NCBI RefSeq assembly: GCF_021390425.1
Contig: NZ_JAJUWY010000004.1
Coordinates: 146,623 to 210,622, forward strand
Origin: Lysobacter sp. GX 14042
GTDB taxonomy: Bacteria > Pseudomonadota > Gammaproteobacteria > Xanthomonadales > Xanthomonadaceae
DNA length: 64,000 bases
Reading direction: 5' to 3'
The notes under the pieces were generated by a model. That model was given only the letters and a program-made list of their open reading frames with translations. It was not told the DNA's origin and did no database searches. Below are positions 23,890 through 37,918 of this stretch, piece by piece. How positions within the stretch are numbered: the stretch's first letter is position 1; the number at the start of each line of letters is the position of its first letter. The position numbers were made by a program, and so were the translations under genes.

Positions 23890-24567
23890 TCAGTCGACCA
23901 GCCCGGGCAGGAGCGGGACAAAGACTACAGCTTCCAGTTCACGCTGGCTGAGGGTGCCGCCGCGGTCGCGCTCGAGCACGATCAGGTTCTGGGCGCTCGC
24001 CGAACCGACGGGGGCGACCAGCATCCCGCCCGGCGCCAGTTGGCCCGCCAGTCCCTGGACCAGGGCCGGCGCGGCGGCGGTGACGATGATGGCGTCATAG
24101 GGGCCGTTCTCTTCCCAGCCCAGGCGCCCGTCGTCGTGCTTGCTGCGCACGTTCAGGCCCAGCTGGCGGAAGCGCTTGCGCGCGCTGCGCAGCAGGTCGC
24201 CGATGCGCTCGACGGTGTGCACCTCAAGCCCCAGCGCGGCCAGGATCGCGGCCTGGTAACCCGAGCCGGTGCCGACTTCCAGCACCTTCCGCGGGTCGAC
24301 CTGGAGCAGCAGCTCGGTCATCCGCGCCACCACCCAGGGCTGGGAGATGGTCTGCCCGTGGCCGATCGGCAACGCGGTGTCCTCGTAGGCGCGGGTGGCC
24401 AGGGCCTCGTCCACGAACAGGTGGCGCGGCACCAGCCGGACCGCCTCGAGCACCCGCTCGTCGGCGATGCCGTTGGCGCGCAGCCGCTCGACCAGCCGGT
24501 CACGCACCCGCTGCGAGGTCAGGCCACTGCCCATCGCCTCGGGCTGCAGGCGCATGCGCGGGGTCAT
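23890..24567 (-). CDS. pcm: Protein-L-isoaspartate O-methyltransferase
   Basis: Repairs isoaspartyl residues in aged proteins using SAM. The 225 aa include the SAM motif [18 protein letters not shown], the preceding [10 protein letters not shown] and [10 protein letters not shown] near the C-terminus. The ATG overlaps the surE stop by 4 bases (ATGA), so the two are translationally coupled. Confidence 0.97.
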   Translation of the reverse strand: MTPRMRLQPEAMGSGLTSQRVRDRLVERLRANGIADERVLEAVRLVPRHLFVDEALATRAYEDTALPIGHGQTISQPWVVARMTELLLQVDPRKVLEVGTGSGYQAAILAALGLEVHTVERIGDLLRSARKRFRQLGLNVRSKHDDGRLGWEENGPYDAIIVTAAAPALVQGLAGQLAPGGMLVAPVGSASAQNLIVLERDRGGTLSQRELEAVVFVPLLPGLVD

Positions 24568-25349
24568 CGACCGTCCGCCTTGACCAGGTTGGCCTCCAGC
24601 CCGGCGACCCAGCTGGCCACCTGCTCCAGTGCCTGGTAGCGGGTCAGGTCGACCTTGATCGGGGTGATCGAGATATGGCCGCCGCGCACCGAGTGGAAGT
24701 CGGTGCCGGGGCCGGCGTCCTCTTCGGCGCCGGCGGGGCCGATCCACCACCACTGGCGGCCACGCGGGTCGACCTGCGGGATGCAGGCCTCGGCCCGGTG
24801 GCGGCTGCCCAGGCGTCCGACCTCGAAGCCGCGGATCTCCTCCCACGGCAGGTCCGGCACGTTGACGTTGAGGATGGTGTCGGCCGGCAGCGGGTCGACC
24901 CTCAGCCGGGCGATGATCTCGGCGGCGGCGCGGGCGGCGGCTTCGTAGTGGCGGCCGACGCCGTCGCGGGTGGCCAGCGAGACCGCCACCGCCGGCAGGC
25001 CGAGGAAACGGCCTTCCATCGCCGCGGCGACGGTGCCGGAATAGATCACGTCGTCGCCCAGGTTGGCGACGTTGTTGATGCCCGACACGACGATGTCCGG
25101 CTCCACCTCGAGCATGCCGGTGATCGCCACGTGGACCGCATCGGTGGGGGTGCCGAACACGCGCCAGGTGGCGCCGTCCTGCTGCACCACGCGCACCGGC
25201 GCGTCCAGGGTCAGCGAATTGCTGGCGCCGGAGCGGTCGCGGTCGGGTGCCACCACCAGGACCTCATGGCCGGCGGCGCGCAGCCCCTCGGCCAGGTGCC
25301 GGATCCCCGGCGCATCGACGCCGTCGTCATTGCTGACCAGAACTCGCAT
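24564..25349 (-). CDS. surE: 5'/3'-nucleotidase SurE
   Basis: A metal-dependent nucleoside monophosphate phosphatase (261 aa). Metal ligands are visible in [11 protein letters not shown], in the [10 protein letters not shown] segment and in [22 protein letters not shown]. The start at 25349 ([10 protein letters not shown]) is unambiguous; the open frame beyond it is Arg/Pro-rich and not coding. Overlaps pcm. Confidence 0.97.
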   Translation of the reverse strand: MRVLVSNDDGVDAPGIRHLAEGLRAAGHEVLVVAPDRDRSGASNSLTLDAPVRVVQQDGATWRVFGTPTDAVHVAITGMLEVEPDIVVSGINNVANLGDDVIYSGTVAAAMEGRFLGLPAVAVSLATRDGVGRHYEAAARAAAEIIARLRVDPLPADTILNVNVPDLPWEEIRGFEVGRLGSRHRAEACIPQVDPRGRQWWWIGPAGAEEDAGPGTDFHSVRGGHISITPIKVDLTRYQALEQVASWVAGLEANLVKADGR

Positions 25350-25549
25350 GGTCTCCCTTGGCAGGCGCCCGCTGGCGCTTGGCTGGACTGTCGGATGGGT
25401 GCCCCGCGGCCGCGTTGCGGCCGGTGCCGCGCCGCCCGGGCGAGCGCGATCGGCAAGCGGGCATGATAGCCGACCCGGCACCCGCCCGGCCGGTGCGCGG
25501 GACGTTACCCTTGGGGCCCGCCCGCCGATTTGTGCCTGCCCGCCGCGCC

Positions 25550-26101
25550 ATGGACAGCGATCCCGACGACGACAGCGAACTCTTCCGCGCCGCCATCGGC
25601 AAGGTGCGGCGGCTCGACGAGCGCCCGGCGCCGCCGGGCCGCCCCCGCCCACGGCCGCGCGCGCGGATGGCCGAGCAGGACGAGCAGGCCGCCCGGGAGG
25701 AGTTCCGCCACGGCCTGGAGACGCTGCCGGTGCAGGCCGGCGACGTGCTGGCCTACCGCCAGGACGCCCTGCCCGCGCGCGCCTGGCAACGGCTGCGCCG
25801 CGGCGAGATCTCGGCCCAGGAGGAGCTGGACCTGCACGGCCTGGATGCCCGGACCGCCGAGGGCTTGCTGCGCCGGTTCCTCGCCGATGCCCGCGACCAC
25901 GGGCTGGGCTGCGTGCGGGTGATCCACGGCAAGGGCCGCGGCAGCGAGGACATCGGCCGCAGCGGGGTCCCGGTGCTGAAGAACCTGGTCGACGGGATGC
26001 TGCGCCAGCGCGCCGGGGTGCTGGCGTTCCACTCCGCCCCGCCGGCCCAGGGCGGCACCGGTGCGGTGCTGGTGCTGCTGGCGCCCCGCCGCCGCGGCTG
26101 A
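25550..26101 (+). CDS. Smr/MutS2-type nuclease domain protein
   Basis: A 183-aa protein with an N-terminal charged region and a C-terminal Smr domain: the [19 protein letters not shown] start and VIHGKGRG signature, then [19 protein letters not shown]. Smr domains nick DNA or cleave mRNA at collided ribosomes. Start at [10 protein letters not shown], 200 bases from divergent surE. The molecular target of this one is unknown. Confidence 0.9.
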   Translation: MDSDPDDDSELFRAAIGKVRRLDERPAPPGRPRPRPRARMAEQDEQAAREEFRHGLETLPVQAGDVLAYRQDALPARAWQRLRRGEISAQEELDLHGLDARTAEGLLRRFLADARDHGLGCVRVIHGKGRGSEDIGRSGVPVLKNLVDGMLRQRAGVLAFHSAPPAQGGTGAVLVLLAPRRRG

Positions 26102-26169
26102 CTGCTTTCTTTGTCATCCGCCGTTGCTATGCTCCGCGAAGGGGATCGTCAATGGACTGGGGGAAGAGC

Positions 26170-26667
26170 ATGAAGCACCGTATTGCCGTCGCGGCACTGG
26201 CCGCGGCCGTCGTGATGTTGTCCGCCTGTGGCACCCGCACACCCGCGCCCGAGCCGGTACCGGAGCACGCGACGCCCGTGCTGCCGACCACCATCATCGA
26301 GCAGCTTTCCGGCGACGGGCTGTTCGGGTTCGGCAGGGCCAGCCTCGATGACTTCAGCCCCGAAGGCATGCAGGCGCTGGCCGCACTGGTCGATCGGCTG
26401 CGCCAGCGCCCGGTGGCGGCGATCAACGTGATCGGCCACAGCGACCGGATCGGCAATGCCCGGGCCAACCAGCGCCTGTCACTGCGTCGCGCCCAGGCGG
26501 TCCGCGACTACCTGGTCGGCGAAGGCATCCACGAGGGGATCATGACCGTCGCCGGCTGGGGCAGCGAGGCACCGCTGGTGGAATGCGAGGGCGAACGCGG
26601 CCAGGCACTGGTTGACTGCCTGGCGCCGAACCGCCGGGTCGAGCTGAAGATCCGTTTCGCCGACTGA
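26170..26667 (+). CDS. OmpA-family lipoprotein (Pal-like)
   Basis: A 165-aa lipoprotein with a signal peptide ending in lipobox VMLSAC and an OmpA_C peptidoglycan-binding domain (INVIGHSDRIGNARANQRLS, RRAQAVRDYLV). It probably tethers the outer membrane to the cell wall. An in-frame ATG at 26152 (preceded by AAGGGG) could add MDWGKS; I prefer 26170 because the signal peptide then begins MKHR. Confidence 0.88.
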   Translation: MKHRIAVAALAAAVVMLSACGTRTPAPEPVPEHATPVLPTTIIEQLSGDGLFGFGRASLDDFSPEGMQALAALVDRLRQRPVAAINVIGHSDRIGNARANQRLSLRRAQAVRDYLVGEGIHEGIMTVAGWGSEAPLVECEGERGQALVDCLAPNRRVELKIRFAD

Positions 26668-26688
26668 GCGTGGCGGCGGGCGCGGCGG

Positions 26689-27744
26689 TCAGGGGCCAGC
26701 CGCGCCTTCCTCGAGCGCGCCCAGCTCGGCCAGCACCGCGGTGGCATAGGTGCCCGGTGGAAGCACGAAGGACAGTTCGAGCACGTCGCCGGCCGGCCAC
26801 TGCCAGGCAATATCCGCCGGGCGCAGGCGCAGCGCGCGGCGCTCCTGCTTCAGCCCCGCGGCCTCCAGCCCCTCGCGCAGGCGCAGGGATGCCGGATCGG
26901 CGATCGCATCGAGTTCCAGCGAACGTGCCGCGCCATCGCTGCGCAGGCCGCCGCGGCCCCACAGCGGGCCGGTGGGGTGGATGTCGAAACGCTGCACCCG
27001 GTCGGCCAGCTCCGCGTCCAGCGCTTGCGGGCCGAACACGCTGCGGCTGCCATCGAGCATCCAGACCTCGCCCTCGGGCAGCCCGGCCACCCAGCTGCCG
27101 CCACGGACCCGCGCGGCCAGCACCTGGTTGAACAGCTGCGAGCGCGCCGCCGAGAGCAGCATCGAGCGCTGCTCGCGCCCGACCCGGCGGCCGCCGAACA
27201 TCGCCAGCGCGCGGCCCAGGTTGTCACCGCCACGGCCGAAGCGCTGCACCCCGAAGTAATTGGGCACGCCGTGGCCGGCGATCGCCCGCAGCCGCGCCTC
27301 GATCCGCGCCCGTTCGCCGCGCACCTCGCGCACGACCAGCACGAAGCGGTTGCCGGCCAATGCCCCCCGCGACAGCTTGCGCGAGTGGCGGCGCGCGTGG
27401 AGCACCCGGAGCGATTCGCCGTCCTGGTCCAGTTCCAGCGCGGCGGGATCCGGGTCGGGCCGCCCCGGGAGCTGCACACTGAAACGCTGGGTGGTGACCG
27501 CATGGCGATCCTTCAGGCCCGCGTAGCCGACATCGCGCTCGTCCACCCCCGCCCATTGCGCGATGCGGCGCGCCACGTGCGCGGTGTTCATGCCGCGCTT
27601 GGCGACCGTCAGCAGCAGGTGCTCGCCCTGGCCATCGGCCTCGAAGGCCGGCAACTCCTCGACCCGGAAGTCCTCCGGCACCGCGCGGTAGCGGCCCTGG
27701 AGCACCGCCGGGCCGTGGGCCGCGGGCGTGCCGTCGCCACTCAC
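26689..27744 (-). CDS. truD: tRNA pseudouridine(13) synthase
   Basis: Makes pseudouridine at position 13 of tRNA-Glu. The 351 aa contain the catalytic segment [18 protein letters not shown] (Asp nucleophile) and [14 protein letters not shown]. The best start is GTG at 27744, which overlaps the ispF stop in a GTGA arrangement. Earlier in-frame codons lie inside ispF and look non-coding. Confidence 0.95.
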   Translation of the reverse strand: MSGDGTPAAHGPAVLQGRYRAVPEDFRVEELPAFEADGQGEHLLLTVAKRGMNTAHVARRIAQWAGVDERDVGYAGLKDRHAVTTQRFSVQLPGRPDPDPAALELDQDGESLRVLHARRHSRKLSRGALAGNRFVLVVREVRGERARIEARLRAIAGHGVPNYFGVQRFGRGGDNLGRALAMFGGRRVGREQRSMLLSAARSQLFNQVLAARVRGGSWVAGLPEGEVWMLDGSRSVFGPQALDAELADRVQRFDIHPTGPLWGRGGLRSDGAARSLELDAIADPASLRLREGLEAAGLKQERRALRLRPADIAWQWPAGDVLELSFVLPPGTYATAVLAELGALEEGAAGP

Positions 27745-28223
27745 CCGCGGACCATCAGGCACACCGCCATCGCGGCGATGCCTTCGCCGCGGCCAGTGAA
27801 CCCGAGCTTCTCGCTGGTGGTCGCCTTGACGCTCACCGCGTCCACCTCGACCTGCAGGTCGGCCGCCAGTGCCTCGCGCATCGCCTGGGCGTGCGGACCG
27901 ATCTTCGGCCGCTCGCAGATCACCGTGACATCGGCATTGCCCGGCCGCCAGCCGCGCTCGGCGGCCAGCTCGCGGCAATGGCGCAGGAAAGCCCGGCTGT
28001 CGGCACCCTTCCACTGCGGATCGGACGGCGGGAAGTGGCGCCCGATGTCACCCAGCGCCAGCGCGCCGAGCATCGCATCGCACAGGGCATGGATCGCCAC
28101 GTCGCCATCGGAATGCGCCAGCACGCCGCACTCGTGCGGCACCCGCACCCCGCCGACCACCACATGGTCGCCGCCTTCGCCGAAAGCGTGCACATCAAAT
28201 CCCTGCCCAACCCGCACGTCCAT
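27741..28223 (-). CDS. ispF: 2-C-methyl-D-erythritol 2,4-cyclodiphosphate synthase
   Basis: The fifth step of the MEP isoprenoid pathway. The 160 aa include metal-binding DVHAFGEG and [32 protein letters not shown], and the C-terminal [17 protein letters not shown]. Start at 28223 behind GGAGG. It follows ispD, whose product feeds the same pathway two steps earlier, and is coupled to truD. Confidence 0.97.
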   Translation of the reverse strand: MDVRVGQGFDVHAFGEGGDHVVVGGVRVPHECGVLAHSDGDVAIHALCDAMLGALALGDIGRHFPPSDPQWKGADSRAFLRHCRELAAERGWRPGNADVTVICERPKIGPHAQAMREALAADLQVEVDAVSVKATTSEKLGFTGRGEGIAAMAVCLMVRG

Positions 28224-28300
28224 CCATCCTCCAGGATCCAGACCCAAACCGTACGCAAGCAAAACGCACCCCGGACGGGACGCCCCAAAGGCGCGCCCAA

Positions 28301-29008
28301 TCACCCCCCGCGCAACAACCCCTCCATCAACGCCAGGTCCGCCGGGGTGGTCACCTTGAGATTGTCCTCCCGCCCCTCGACCAGCCGCGGCCTGGCCCCG
28401 GCGCGCTCCATCGCCATCGCCTCGTCGGTCACCGTGACGCCGTCGGCCCGGGCACGCTCCAGCGCGCGAACCAGCGCCCCGCGGCGGAACGCCTGCGGGG
28501 TGAAGGCGCGCCACAGCACTCCGCGCGGCTCCGTCCCGGCGATTGTGCCGTCGCCGCAACCGCGCTTGAGGGTGTCGCGTACCGGAGCGGCGAGGATCGC
28601 CCCGTCGCCATGCGTACCGGCGACCTCGACCAGCCGCGCCAGGTCGGCCGGGTCGAGGTTCGGCCGTGCGGCGTCGTGCACCAGCACCAGGCCGTGCGCA
28701 CCGGCGTCGCCCGGGATCACGCGCAGCGCCGCCAGGACCGAATCGGCCCGCTCCGCGCCCCCGGTGCAGCGCAGCACCGGCTTGCCGGCCAGCTGCTGCC
28801 AGCCCGGCCAGAAGCCGTCGTCGGCGGCCAGCGCCACCACGACTCCGGCCACCCGCGGGTGGTCGAGCACGGCTTCGAGCGCATGCCGGATCACCGGCCG
28901 GCCGGCGACCTCCAGGTATTGCTTGGGCACTTCGCCGCCGAAGCGCGTGCCTTTCCCGGCGGCGGGCATCACGGCCCAGACGGGGGGGTGTCCTGTCGTC
29001 ACGGCCAC
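28301..29008 (-). CDS. ispD: 2-C-methyl-D-erythritol 4-phosphate cytidylyltransferase
   Basis: Transfers CMP to MEP in isoprenoid synthesis. The 235 aa have the CTP loop [28 protein letters not shown] and the C-terminal [14 protein letters not shown]. It lies 13 bases after ftsB and 77 bases before ispF; I see no extra feature in that gap. Confidence 0.97.
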   Translation of the reverse strand: MAVTTGHPPVWAVMPAAGKGTRFGGEVPKQYLEVAGRPVIRHALEAVLDHPRVAGVVVALAADDGFWPGWQQLAGKPVLRCTGGAERADSVLAALRVIPGDAGAHGLVLVHDAARPNLDPADLARLVEVAGTHGDGAILAAPVRDTLKRGCGDGTIAGTEPRGVLWRAFTPQAFRRGALVRALERARADGVTVTDEAMAMERAGARPRLVEGREDNLKVTTPADLALMEGLLRGG

Positions 29009-29021
29009 GACCTGCCGCCGC

Positions 29022-29333
29022 TCACTCCGCGGGCTCCGCAGGCTGCGGTTCGCCGTTCTCGACGACGCGGTAGAAGGTCTCGCCCGGGCGGATCATGCCC
29101 AGTTCGCTGCGGGCGCGCTCCTCCACCGCGGCCTCGCCGGACTTGAGGTCCTCGACCTCGGCCGCCAGCGCGTCGTTGCGCTGCTGCAGGCCGAGGTTCT
29201 CCCGGCGCTGGGCCTCGACCTGCTCCTGCAGCGCCTCCACCGACGGGCGACCGCCCTCGCCGGACCAGAGGCGGGACTGCAGCATCACCAGCACGGCGAC
29301 CAGCAGCAGTACCAGGACCCCGGTCCAGCGCAT
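29022..29333 (-). CDS. ftsB: Cell division protein FtsB
   Basis: A bitopic divisome protein acting with FtsL and FtsQ to activate septal cell-wall synthesis. The 103 aa comprise a short cytoplasmic end, one transmembrane helix (GVLVLLLVAVLVMLQS), a heptad coiled coil to about residue 70, and the conserved EERARSELGMIRPGETFYRV motif. It is 10 bases downstream of eno, the usual position. Confidence 0.95.
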   Translation of the reverse strand: MRWTGVLVLLLVAVLVMLQSRLWSGEGGRPSVEALQEQVEAQRRENLGLQQRNDALAAEVEDLKSGEAAVEERARSELGMIRPGETFYRVVENGEPQPAEPAE

Positions 29334-29343
29334 TGGAGTGGCC

Positions 29344-33203
<3,860 letters not shown>

Positions 33204-33267
33204 CTAGCTGCCGCTGGAAAGCGGTAGTCTACCGGCTGGCCGTGGCCGCCGCGACCGCTTGACAGCC

Positions 33268-33564
33268 TCAGCCGCGCCAGTCTTCTTCCTCTTCGCGCTC
33301 GGCCGGGCGCCGGTCGCCACGGGCGGCGGCGGCGTCCCGCGCCTTGCGCGCCTCCTCGGCGGCCCGGCGCGCGGCGTCGCGACGGGCGTCGGCGGCGCTG
33401 CGGTCGGCCTGCTCGGCGGCGGCCTTCTTGGGCTGGCGCTCGTGTGCCGTGGCCTGGTCCGCGGTATCGGCCTGCTGGGCCGAGGCCACCAGCGCCACCC
33501 CCGCCAGCGCCAGGCCAACCGGTACCAGCATCAGGGTCCGGAACGTGATCGTTGGGATCTTCAT
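33268..33564 (-). CDS. Small exported Ala/Arg/Glu-rich protein
   Basis: 98 aa. A signal peptide-like start (MKIPTITFRTLMLVPVGLAL, then AGVALVASAQQ) is followed by a highly charged Ala/Arg/Asp/Glu region predicted to be helical or disordered. No domain recognised. The strong signal peptide and the separate position between pyrG and parE support a real gene. The open frame upstream of 33564 is antisense to parE and is not coding. Confidence 0.6.
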   Translation of the reverse strand: MKIPTITFRTLMLVPVGLALAGVALVASAQQADTADQATAHERQPKKAAAEQADRSAADARRDAARRAAEEARKARDAAAARGDRRPAEREEEEDWRG

Positions 33565-33762
33565 CGGCTTGTCCTCTTCATGTGCGGAATGGCGCCGCCT
33601 CCCCGCGTGACGACCCCGGAAGGCTAGCGCGTCGTGGCGTGAGGGCACCTGAAGGACCCCACATCCCGGCGCCTGACGTTCAGCGACCCCTTGCTTGACC
33701 CCCTTCTGCCCGACCCGCATTCTGGCGGACTTTCCGCAGTCCCCGCACCGGCTCCGCACCGC

Positions 33763-35670
33763 ATGAACACCCGCTACAACGCCGCCGACATCGAAGTCCT
33801 GTCGGGCCTTGACCCGGTCAAGCGCCGGCCCGGCATGTACACCGACACCACCCGCCCCAACCACCTGGTCCAGGAGGTGGTCGACAACGCCGTGGACGAG
33901 GCGCTGGCAGGGCACGCCCGGCTGGTGGAGGTGACCGTGTACGCCGACGGCAGCTGCGAGGTGTCCGATGACGGGCGCGGCATGCCGGTCGACATCCACC
34001 CCGAGGAAGGCGTGCCGGGCGTGGAACTGATCCTGACCCGGCTGCACGCCGGCGGTAAGTTCTCCAACCGCAACTACACCTTCTCCGGCGGCCTGCACGG
34101 CGTGGGCGTGAGCGTGGTCAACGCCTTGAGCACCCGGGTCGAGGTGTCCATCAAGCGCGAGGGCAGCGAGCACCGCATCGCCTTCGCCGACGGCGACCGC
34201 GCCAGCGAGCTCGAGGTCGTGGGCAGCGTCGGCAGGCGCAACACCGGCACCCGGCTGCGCTTCTGGCCCGACCCGAAGTATTTCGACACCCCGAAGTTCA
34301 ACCTGCGCGCGCTGAAGCACCTGCTGCGCGCCAAGGCGGTGCTGTGCCCCGGGCTGACCGTGCGCCTGGTGGAGGAAGCCGGCGGCGAGCGCGTCGAGTG
34401 GCATTACGAGAACGGGCTGCGCGACTACCTGCTGGGCGAGCTGGGCAACCGCGAGCTGCTGCCGCCGGAACTGTTCGTCGGCGGGCTGGGCCGCGAGACC
34501 GAGACCGTGGAATGGGCGGTGGCCTGGTCGGCCGAGGGCGAGCTGGTCCAGGAAAGCTACGTCAACCTGATCCCGACGGCCCAGCACGGCACCCACGTCA
34601 ATGGCCTGCGCAGCGGTTTCACCGATGCGCTGCGCAAGTTCTGCGACTTCCGCAACCTGCTGCCGCGCGGGGTCAAGCTGGCACCCGAGGACGTCTGGGA
34701 CCGGGTGAGCTTCGTGCTCAGCCTGAAGATGACCGACCCGCAGTTCTCCGGCCAGACCAAGGAGCGGCTGAGCTCGCGCCAGGCCGCGGGCTTCATCGAG
34801 GGCGCCGCCGAGGACGCCTTCACCCTGTGGCTCAACCAGCACGTGGAATGGGGCGAGCGCATCGCCCAGCTGGCCATCGAGCGCGCCAGCGCGCGGCTGA
34901 AGACCGATAAGCAGGTCACCCGCAAGAAGGTCACCCAGGGCCCCGCCCTGCCCGGCAAGCTGGCCGACTGCATCAGCCAGGACCTCTCGCGCACCGAGCT
35001 GTTCCTGGTCGAGGGCGACTCGGCCGGCGGCAGCGCCAAGCAGGCGCGCGACAAGGACTTCCAGGCGATCCTCCCGCTGCGCGGCAAGATCCTCAACACC
35101 TGGGAGGTGGCGTCGGGCAGCGTGCTGGCTTCGCAGGAGGTCCACGACCTGGCGGTGGCGATCGGCTGCGACCCGGGCAAGGACGAGCTGTCCGGGCTGC
35201 GCTACGGCAAGGTGGTGATCCTCGCCGACGCCGACTCCGACGGCCTGCACATCGCCACCCTGCTCACCGCCCTGTTCCTGCAGCACTTCCCCGCCCTGGT
35301 CCGCGCCGGCCACGTGTTCGTGGCGATGCCGCCGCTGTTCCGCATCGACCTGGGCAAGCAGGTCCACTACGCCCTGGACGAGGAGGAGAAGCAGATCCTG
35401 CTCGACCGGATCGAGCGCGAGAAGGCACAGAAGAAGAAGGGTTCGGCCGGTACCGTCCAGGTCACCCGCTTCAAGGGCCTGGGCGAGATGAACCCGGCGC
35501 AGCTGCGCGAGTCGACCATCCACCCCGACACCCGACGCCTGGTACAGCTGACCGTCGACGACGCCGACGGCACCCGCTCGCTGATGGACATGCTGCTGGG
35601 CAAGAAGCGTGCGTCCGACCGCAAGGCGTGGCTGGAGGAGAAGGGCGACCTGGCGACGCTGGAGGTCTGA
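33763..35670 (+). CDS. parE: DNA topoisomerase IV subunit B
   Basis: The ATPase subunit of the chromosome decatenase. The 635 aa include a GHKL ATPase (VDNAVDEALAG, DDGRGMPVD, GGLHGVGVSVVNAL), a transducer domain, a Toprim domain (FLVEGDSAGGSAKQARDKDF, DADSDGLHI) and the C-terminal RFKGLGEMNPAQL. The MYTDTT motif after KRRPG is typical of ParE, not GyrB. Start ATG 33763. It ends 3 bases from convergent hutG. Confidence 0.97.
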   Translation: MNTRYNAADIEVLSGLDPVKRRPGMYTDTTRPNHLVQEVVDNAVDEALAGHARLVEVTVYADGSCEVSDDGRGMPVDIHPEEGVPGVELILTRLHAGGKFSNRNYTFSGGLHGVGVSVVNALSTRVEVSIKREGSEHRIAFADGDRASELEVVGSVGRRNTGTRLRFWPDPKYFDTPKFNLRALKHLLRAKAVLCPGLTVRLVEEAGGERVEWHYENGLRDYLLGELGNRELLPPELFVGGLGRETETVEWAVAWSAEGELVQESYVNLIPTAQHGTHVNGLRSGFTDALRKFCDFRNLLPRGVKLAPEDVWDRVSFVLSLKMTDPQFSGQTKERLSSRQAAGFIEGAAEDAFTLWLNQHVEWGERIAQLAIERASARLKTDKQVTRKKVTQGPALPGKLADCISQDLSRTELFLVEGDSAGGSAKQARDKDFQAILPLRGKILNTWEVASGSVLASQEVHDLAVAIGCDPGKDELSGLRYGKVVILADADSDGLHIATLLTALFLQHFPALVRAGHVFVAMPPLFRIDLGKQVHYALDEEEKQILLDRIEREKAQKKKGSAGTVQVTRFKGLGEMNPAQLRESTIHPDTRRLVQLTVDDADGTRSLMDMLLGKKRASDRKAWLEEKGDLATLEV

Positions 35671-35673
35671 GCC

Positions 35674-36477
35674 TCAGCCAGCGGCCGGGCTCTGCCCGGC
35701 GTCCAGGCACACCTCCAGCAGCCGGCGCAGGAGCGGCTGCAGGCGCGCCGCACGGGCCGGGTCGAACTCACCGCTGCCCTCGTCCATGTAGCAGCGCTGG
35801 CTGGTTTCCATCTGCACCGCCTGGATGCCCCGTGCCGGGTCGCCATAGTGCCGGGTGATGTGGCCGCCCTTGAAGCGTCCGTTGGCAACCCAGTCGTAGT
35901 CGTCCTGCCCGGCCAGCACCTGCTCGAGCCGTTGCTGCAGCGCCGGGGTGCAGCTGGCACCGGCCGCAGTGCCCAGGTTGAGGTCCGGCAGCCGGCCCTC
36001 GAACAGGAACGGCAGGTCGCTGCCGCGGATCGAATGGCCTTCCCACAGCACCACCCGGCCGTGCCCGCCGCGCAGGCGCTCCAGCTCCCCGCGCAGGGCG
36101 TCGTGGTAGGGGCGCCAGTAACGTTCGATCCGGGTGGCGATCTCCGCCTTTCCCGGCTGCTGTCCTTCCAGGTAGACCGGCCCGCCGTCGAAGCGGGTGG
36201 TCGGGCACAGTCCGGTGGTGTTCTGCCCGGGGTACAGCGAGGTGTCGTCCTCCGGGCGGTTCAGGTCGACCACGTAGCGCGAGTAGCGCGGCACCAGCAC
36301 CGAGGCACCCAGCGCGCGGGCGAAGTCGTACAGGCGTGACACGTGCCAGTCGGTATCCGGCGCCGTGCGCGCGGGCCCGGCCATGCGCTCGGCGAGTGCC
36401 ACGGGGATTTCGCTGCCGTCGTGCGGCAGGCTCAGCAGCAGCGGAGCGCTGCCACGGTGGAGGCGATAGCTGTCCAT
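35674..36477 (-). CDS. hutG: N-formylglutamate deformylase/amidohydrolase
   Basis: A zinc hydrolase of histidine catabolism that releases formate from N-formylglutamate (267 aa). Family motifs SLPHDGSEIP, DTDWHVSRLYDFA, RYVVDLNRPEDDTSLYPG and LWEGHSIRG carry the metal and substrate ligands. No other hut genes are nearby. An in-frame GTG at 36486, directly after the gor stop, is an alternative start. Confidence 0.9.
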   Translation of the reverse strand: MDSYRLHRGSAPLLLSLPHDGSEIPVALAERMAGPARTAPDTDWHVSRLYDFARALGASVLVPRYSRYVVDLNRPEDDTSLYPGQNTTGLCPTTRFDGGPVYLEGQQPGKAEIATRIERYWRPYHDALRGELERLRGGHGRVVLWEGHSIRGSDLPFLFEGRLPDLNLGTAAGASCTPALQQRLEQVLAGQDDYDWVANGRFKGGHITRHYGDPARGIQAVQMETSQRCYMDEGSGEFDPARAARLQPLLRRLLEVCLDAGQSPAAG

Positions 36478-36486
36478 GAGGTCCAC

Positions 36487-37851
36487 TCAGGTGTCCTGCA
36501 TCAGCACCACTTCCTCGGCGCTGGTGGGATGGATGGCGACGGTGTCGTTGAGGTCGTCGAGGGTGGCGCCCATGCGCACGGCGACGGCGAAGCCCTGGAG
36601 GATCTCGTCGGCGGCCTCGCCCAGCAGGTGCACGCCGGCGACCCGGCGCTCGGCGCCCACGCACACCAGCTTGAACAGGCTGCGCTGCGGGACGTCGGCG
36701 AGGGCGTTGAGCATCGGCCGGAAGCCGGCCCGGTACACGCTCACCGCCCCGGCGCCATGCCGCTCGACCGCTTGCTGCGTGGTCAGTCCGACCATCCCCA
36801 GCGGCGGATGGCTGAAGACCACGCTGGGGATGTTCTCCGGATCCAGCGGCCGGTCGCGGCCGGCGAAGACCCGGTCCATCAGCCGGCGCGCGGCGGCGAT
36901 CGCCACCGGGGTCAGCGGCAGGTCGGCGGTGACGTCGCCGACCGCGTGGATGCCTGCGACGCTGGTGTCGTGGCGCGCGTCGACCCGTACATGGCCACGC
37001 CCGTCGAGCTCCACGCCGGCAGCCTCCAGCCCGAGGTTGCCGGTGTTGGGCGCACGGCCGGTGGCGAACAGCACCGCGTCGAACACCGGATCAAAGGCCG
37101 GACCGGCCGGCCCTTCGACCACGACGCGGACGCGCCCGCCTTCGCGCTCCAGGGCCGTGGCGCTGCAGCCGAAGCGGACCCCGACGCCGCTCTGGCGGTA
37201 GTCCTCGGCCAGCACCCGGGCGAGTTCCTCGTCGAATCCCGACAGCAGCCGCTCGCCGCGCACCAGCAGCTCGACCTGGCTGCCCAGCGCCTGCAGCACG
37301 CCGGCGAGCTCCACTCCGATATAGCCGCCGCCGATCACCGCGACCCGCCGCGGGGCCTGGACCCAGCCGAAGAAATCGTCCGAGGTGCCGCCCAGCTCCG
37401 CGCCGGGGATCGACGGGCGCAGCGCGCGCCCGCCGGTGGCGAGCAGGATCCGCTTCGCCCGCAGGAAGACGCCGTCGCCGCAGGCCACGGTCCTGGCATC
37501 GCGCAGGCTGCCGCGCATCGGCAGCACCGCGATGCCCGCCTCGTCCAGGCGGCGCCGGTAGCTCTCATGGATGTTGCCGATGTAGCGCTGGCGATGGCCG
37601 ATGAAGGTCGGCCAGTCAAGCGAGCCGGCGCTGGAGGAGAAGCCGAGCTGGCCGGCAAGGCCAAGCCTGCGCCCGACCTCGGCGGCCAGCCACATCGCCT
37701 TCTTCGGGACGCAGCCGGCATTGACGCAGGTGCCGCCCAGCGCATCGGGCTCGAGCAGCGCCACGCTCGCGCCATGCGCGGCGGCCCGGAACGCACCCGC
37801 CAGGCCGCCGGAGCCGCCGCCGATCACGATCAGGTCGAAATCCTGTGACAT
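36487..37851 (-). CDS. gor: Glutathione-disulfide reductase
   Basis: A flavoprotein that reduces GSSG with NADPH. The 454 aa include the FAD motif IVIGGGSGGLAGAFRAAAHG, redox-active disulfide GGTCVNAGCVPKK, NADPH-binding GGGYIGVELAGVLQALG, ATGRAPNT, and the C-terminal catalytic HPTSAEE. Start at MSQDFDLIVIGG. It adjoins hutG downstream. The C-terminal His-Glu pair and the CVNAGC spacing favour glutathione over lipoamide or mercuric substrates. Confidence 0.93.
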   Translation of the reverse strand: MSQDFDLIVIGGGSGGLAGAFRAAAHGASVALLEPDALGGTCVNAGCVPKKAMWLAAEVGRRLGLAGQLGFSSSAGSLDWPTFIGHRQRYIGNIHESYRRRLDEAGIAVLPMRGSLRDARTVACGDGVFLRAKRILLATGGRALRPSIPGAELGGTSDDFFGWVQAPRRVAVIGGGYIGVELAGVLQALGSQVELLVRGERLLSGFDEELARVLAEDYRQSGVGVRFGCSATALEREGGRVRVVVEGPAGPAFDPVFDAVLFATGRAPNTGNLGLEAAGVELDGRGHVRVDARHDTSVAGIHAVGDVTADLPLTPVAIAAARRLMDRVFAGRDRPLDPENIPSVVFSHPPLGMVGLTTQQAVERHGAGAVSVYRAGFRPMLNALADVPQRSLFKLVCVGAERRVAGVHLLGEAADEILQGFAVAVRMGATLDDLNDTVAIHPTSAEEVVLMQDT

Positions 37852-37918
37852 GTATTCCTCCGGCAGACGGGCCACGCTGCCATAGCCCTCGCCGGGCGGC
37901 AAACCGGATCCTGGCCCC

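Noticed and set aside
33565..35523. Upstream extension of the small exported protein to 751 codons
   Set aside because: Antisense to parE. The true protein starts with its own signal peptide at 33564.
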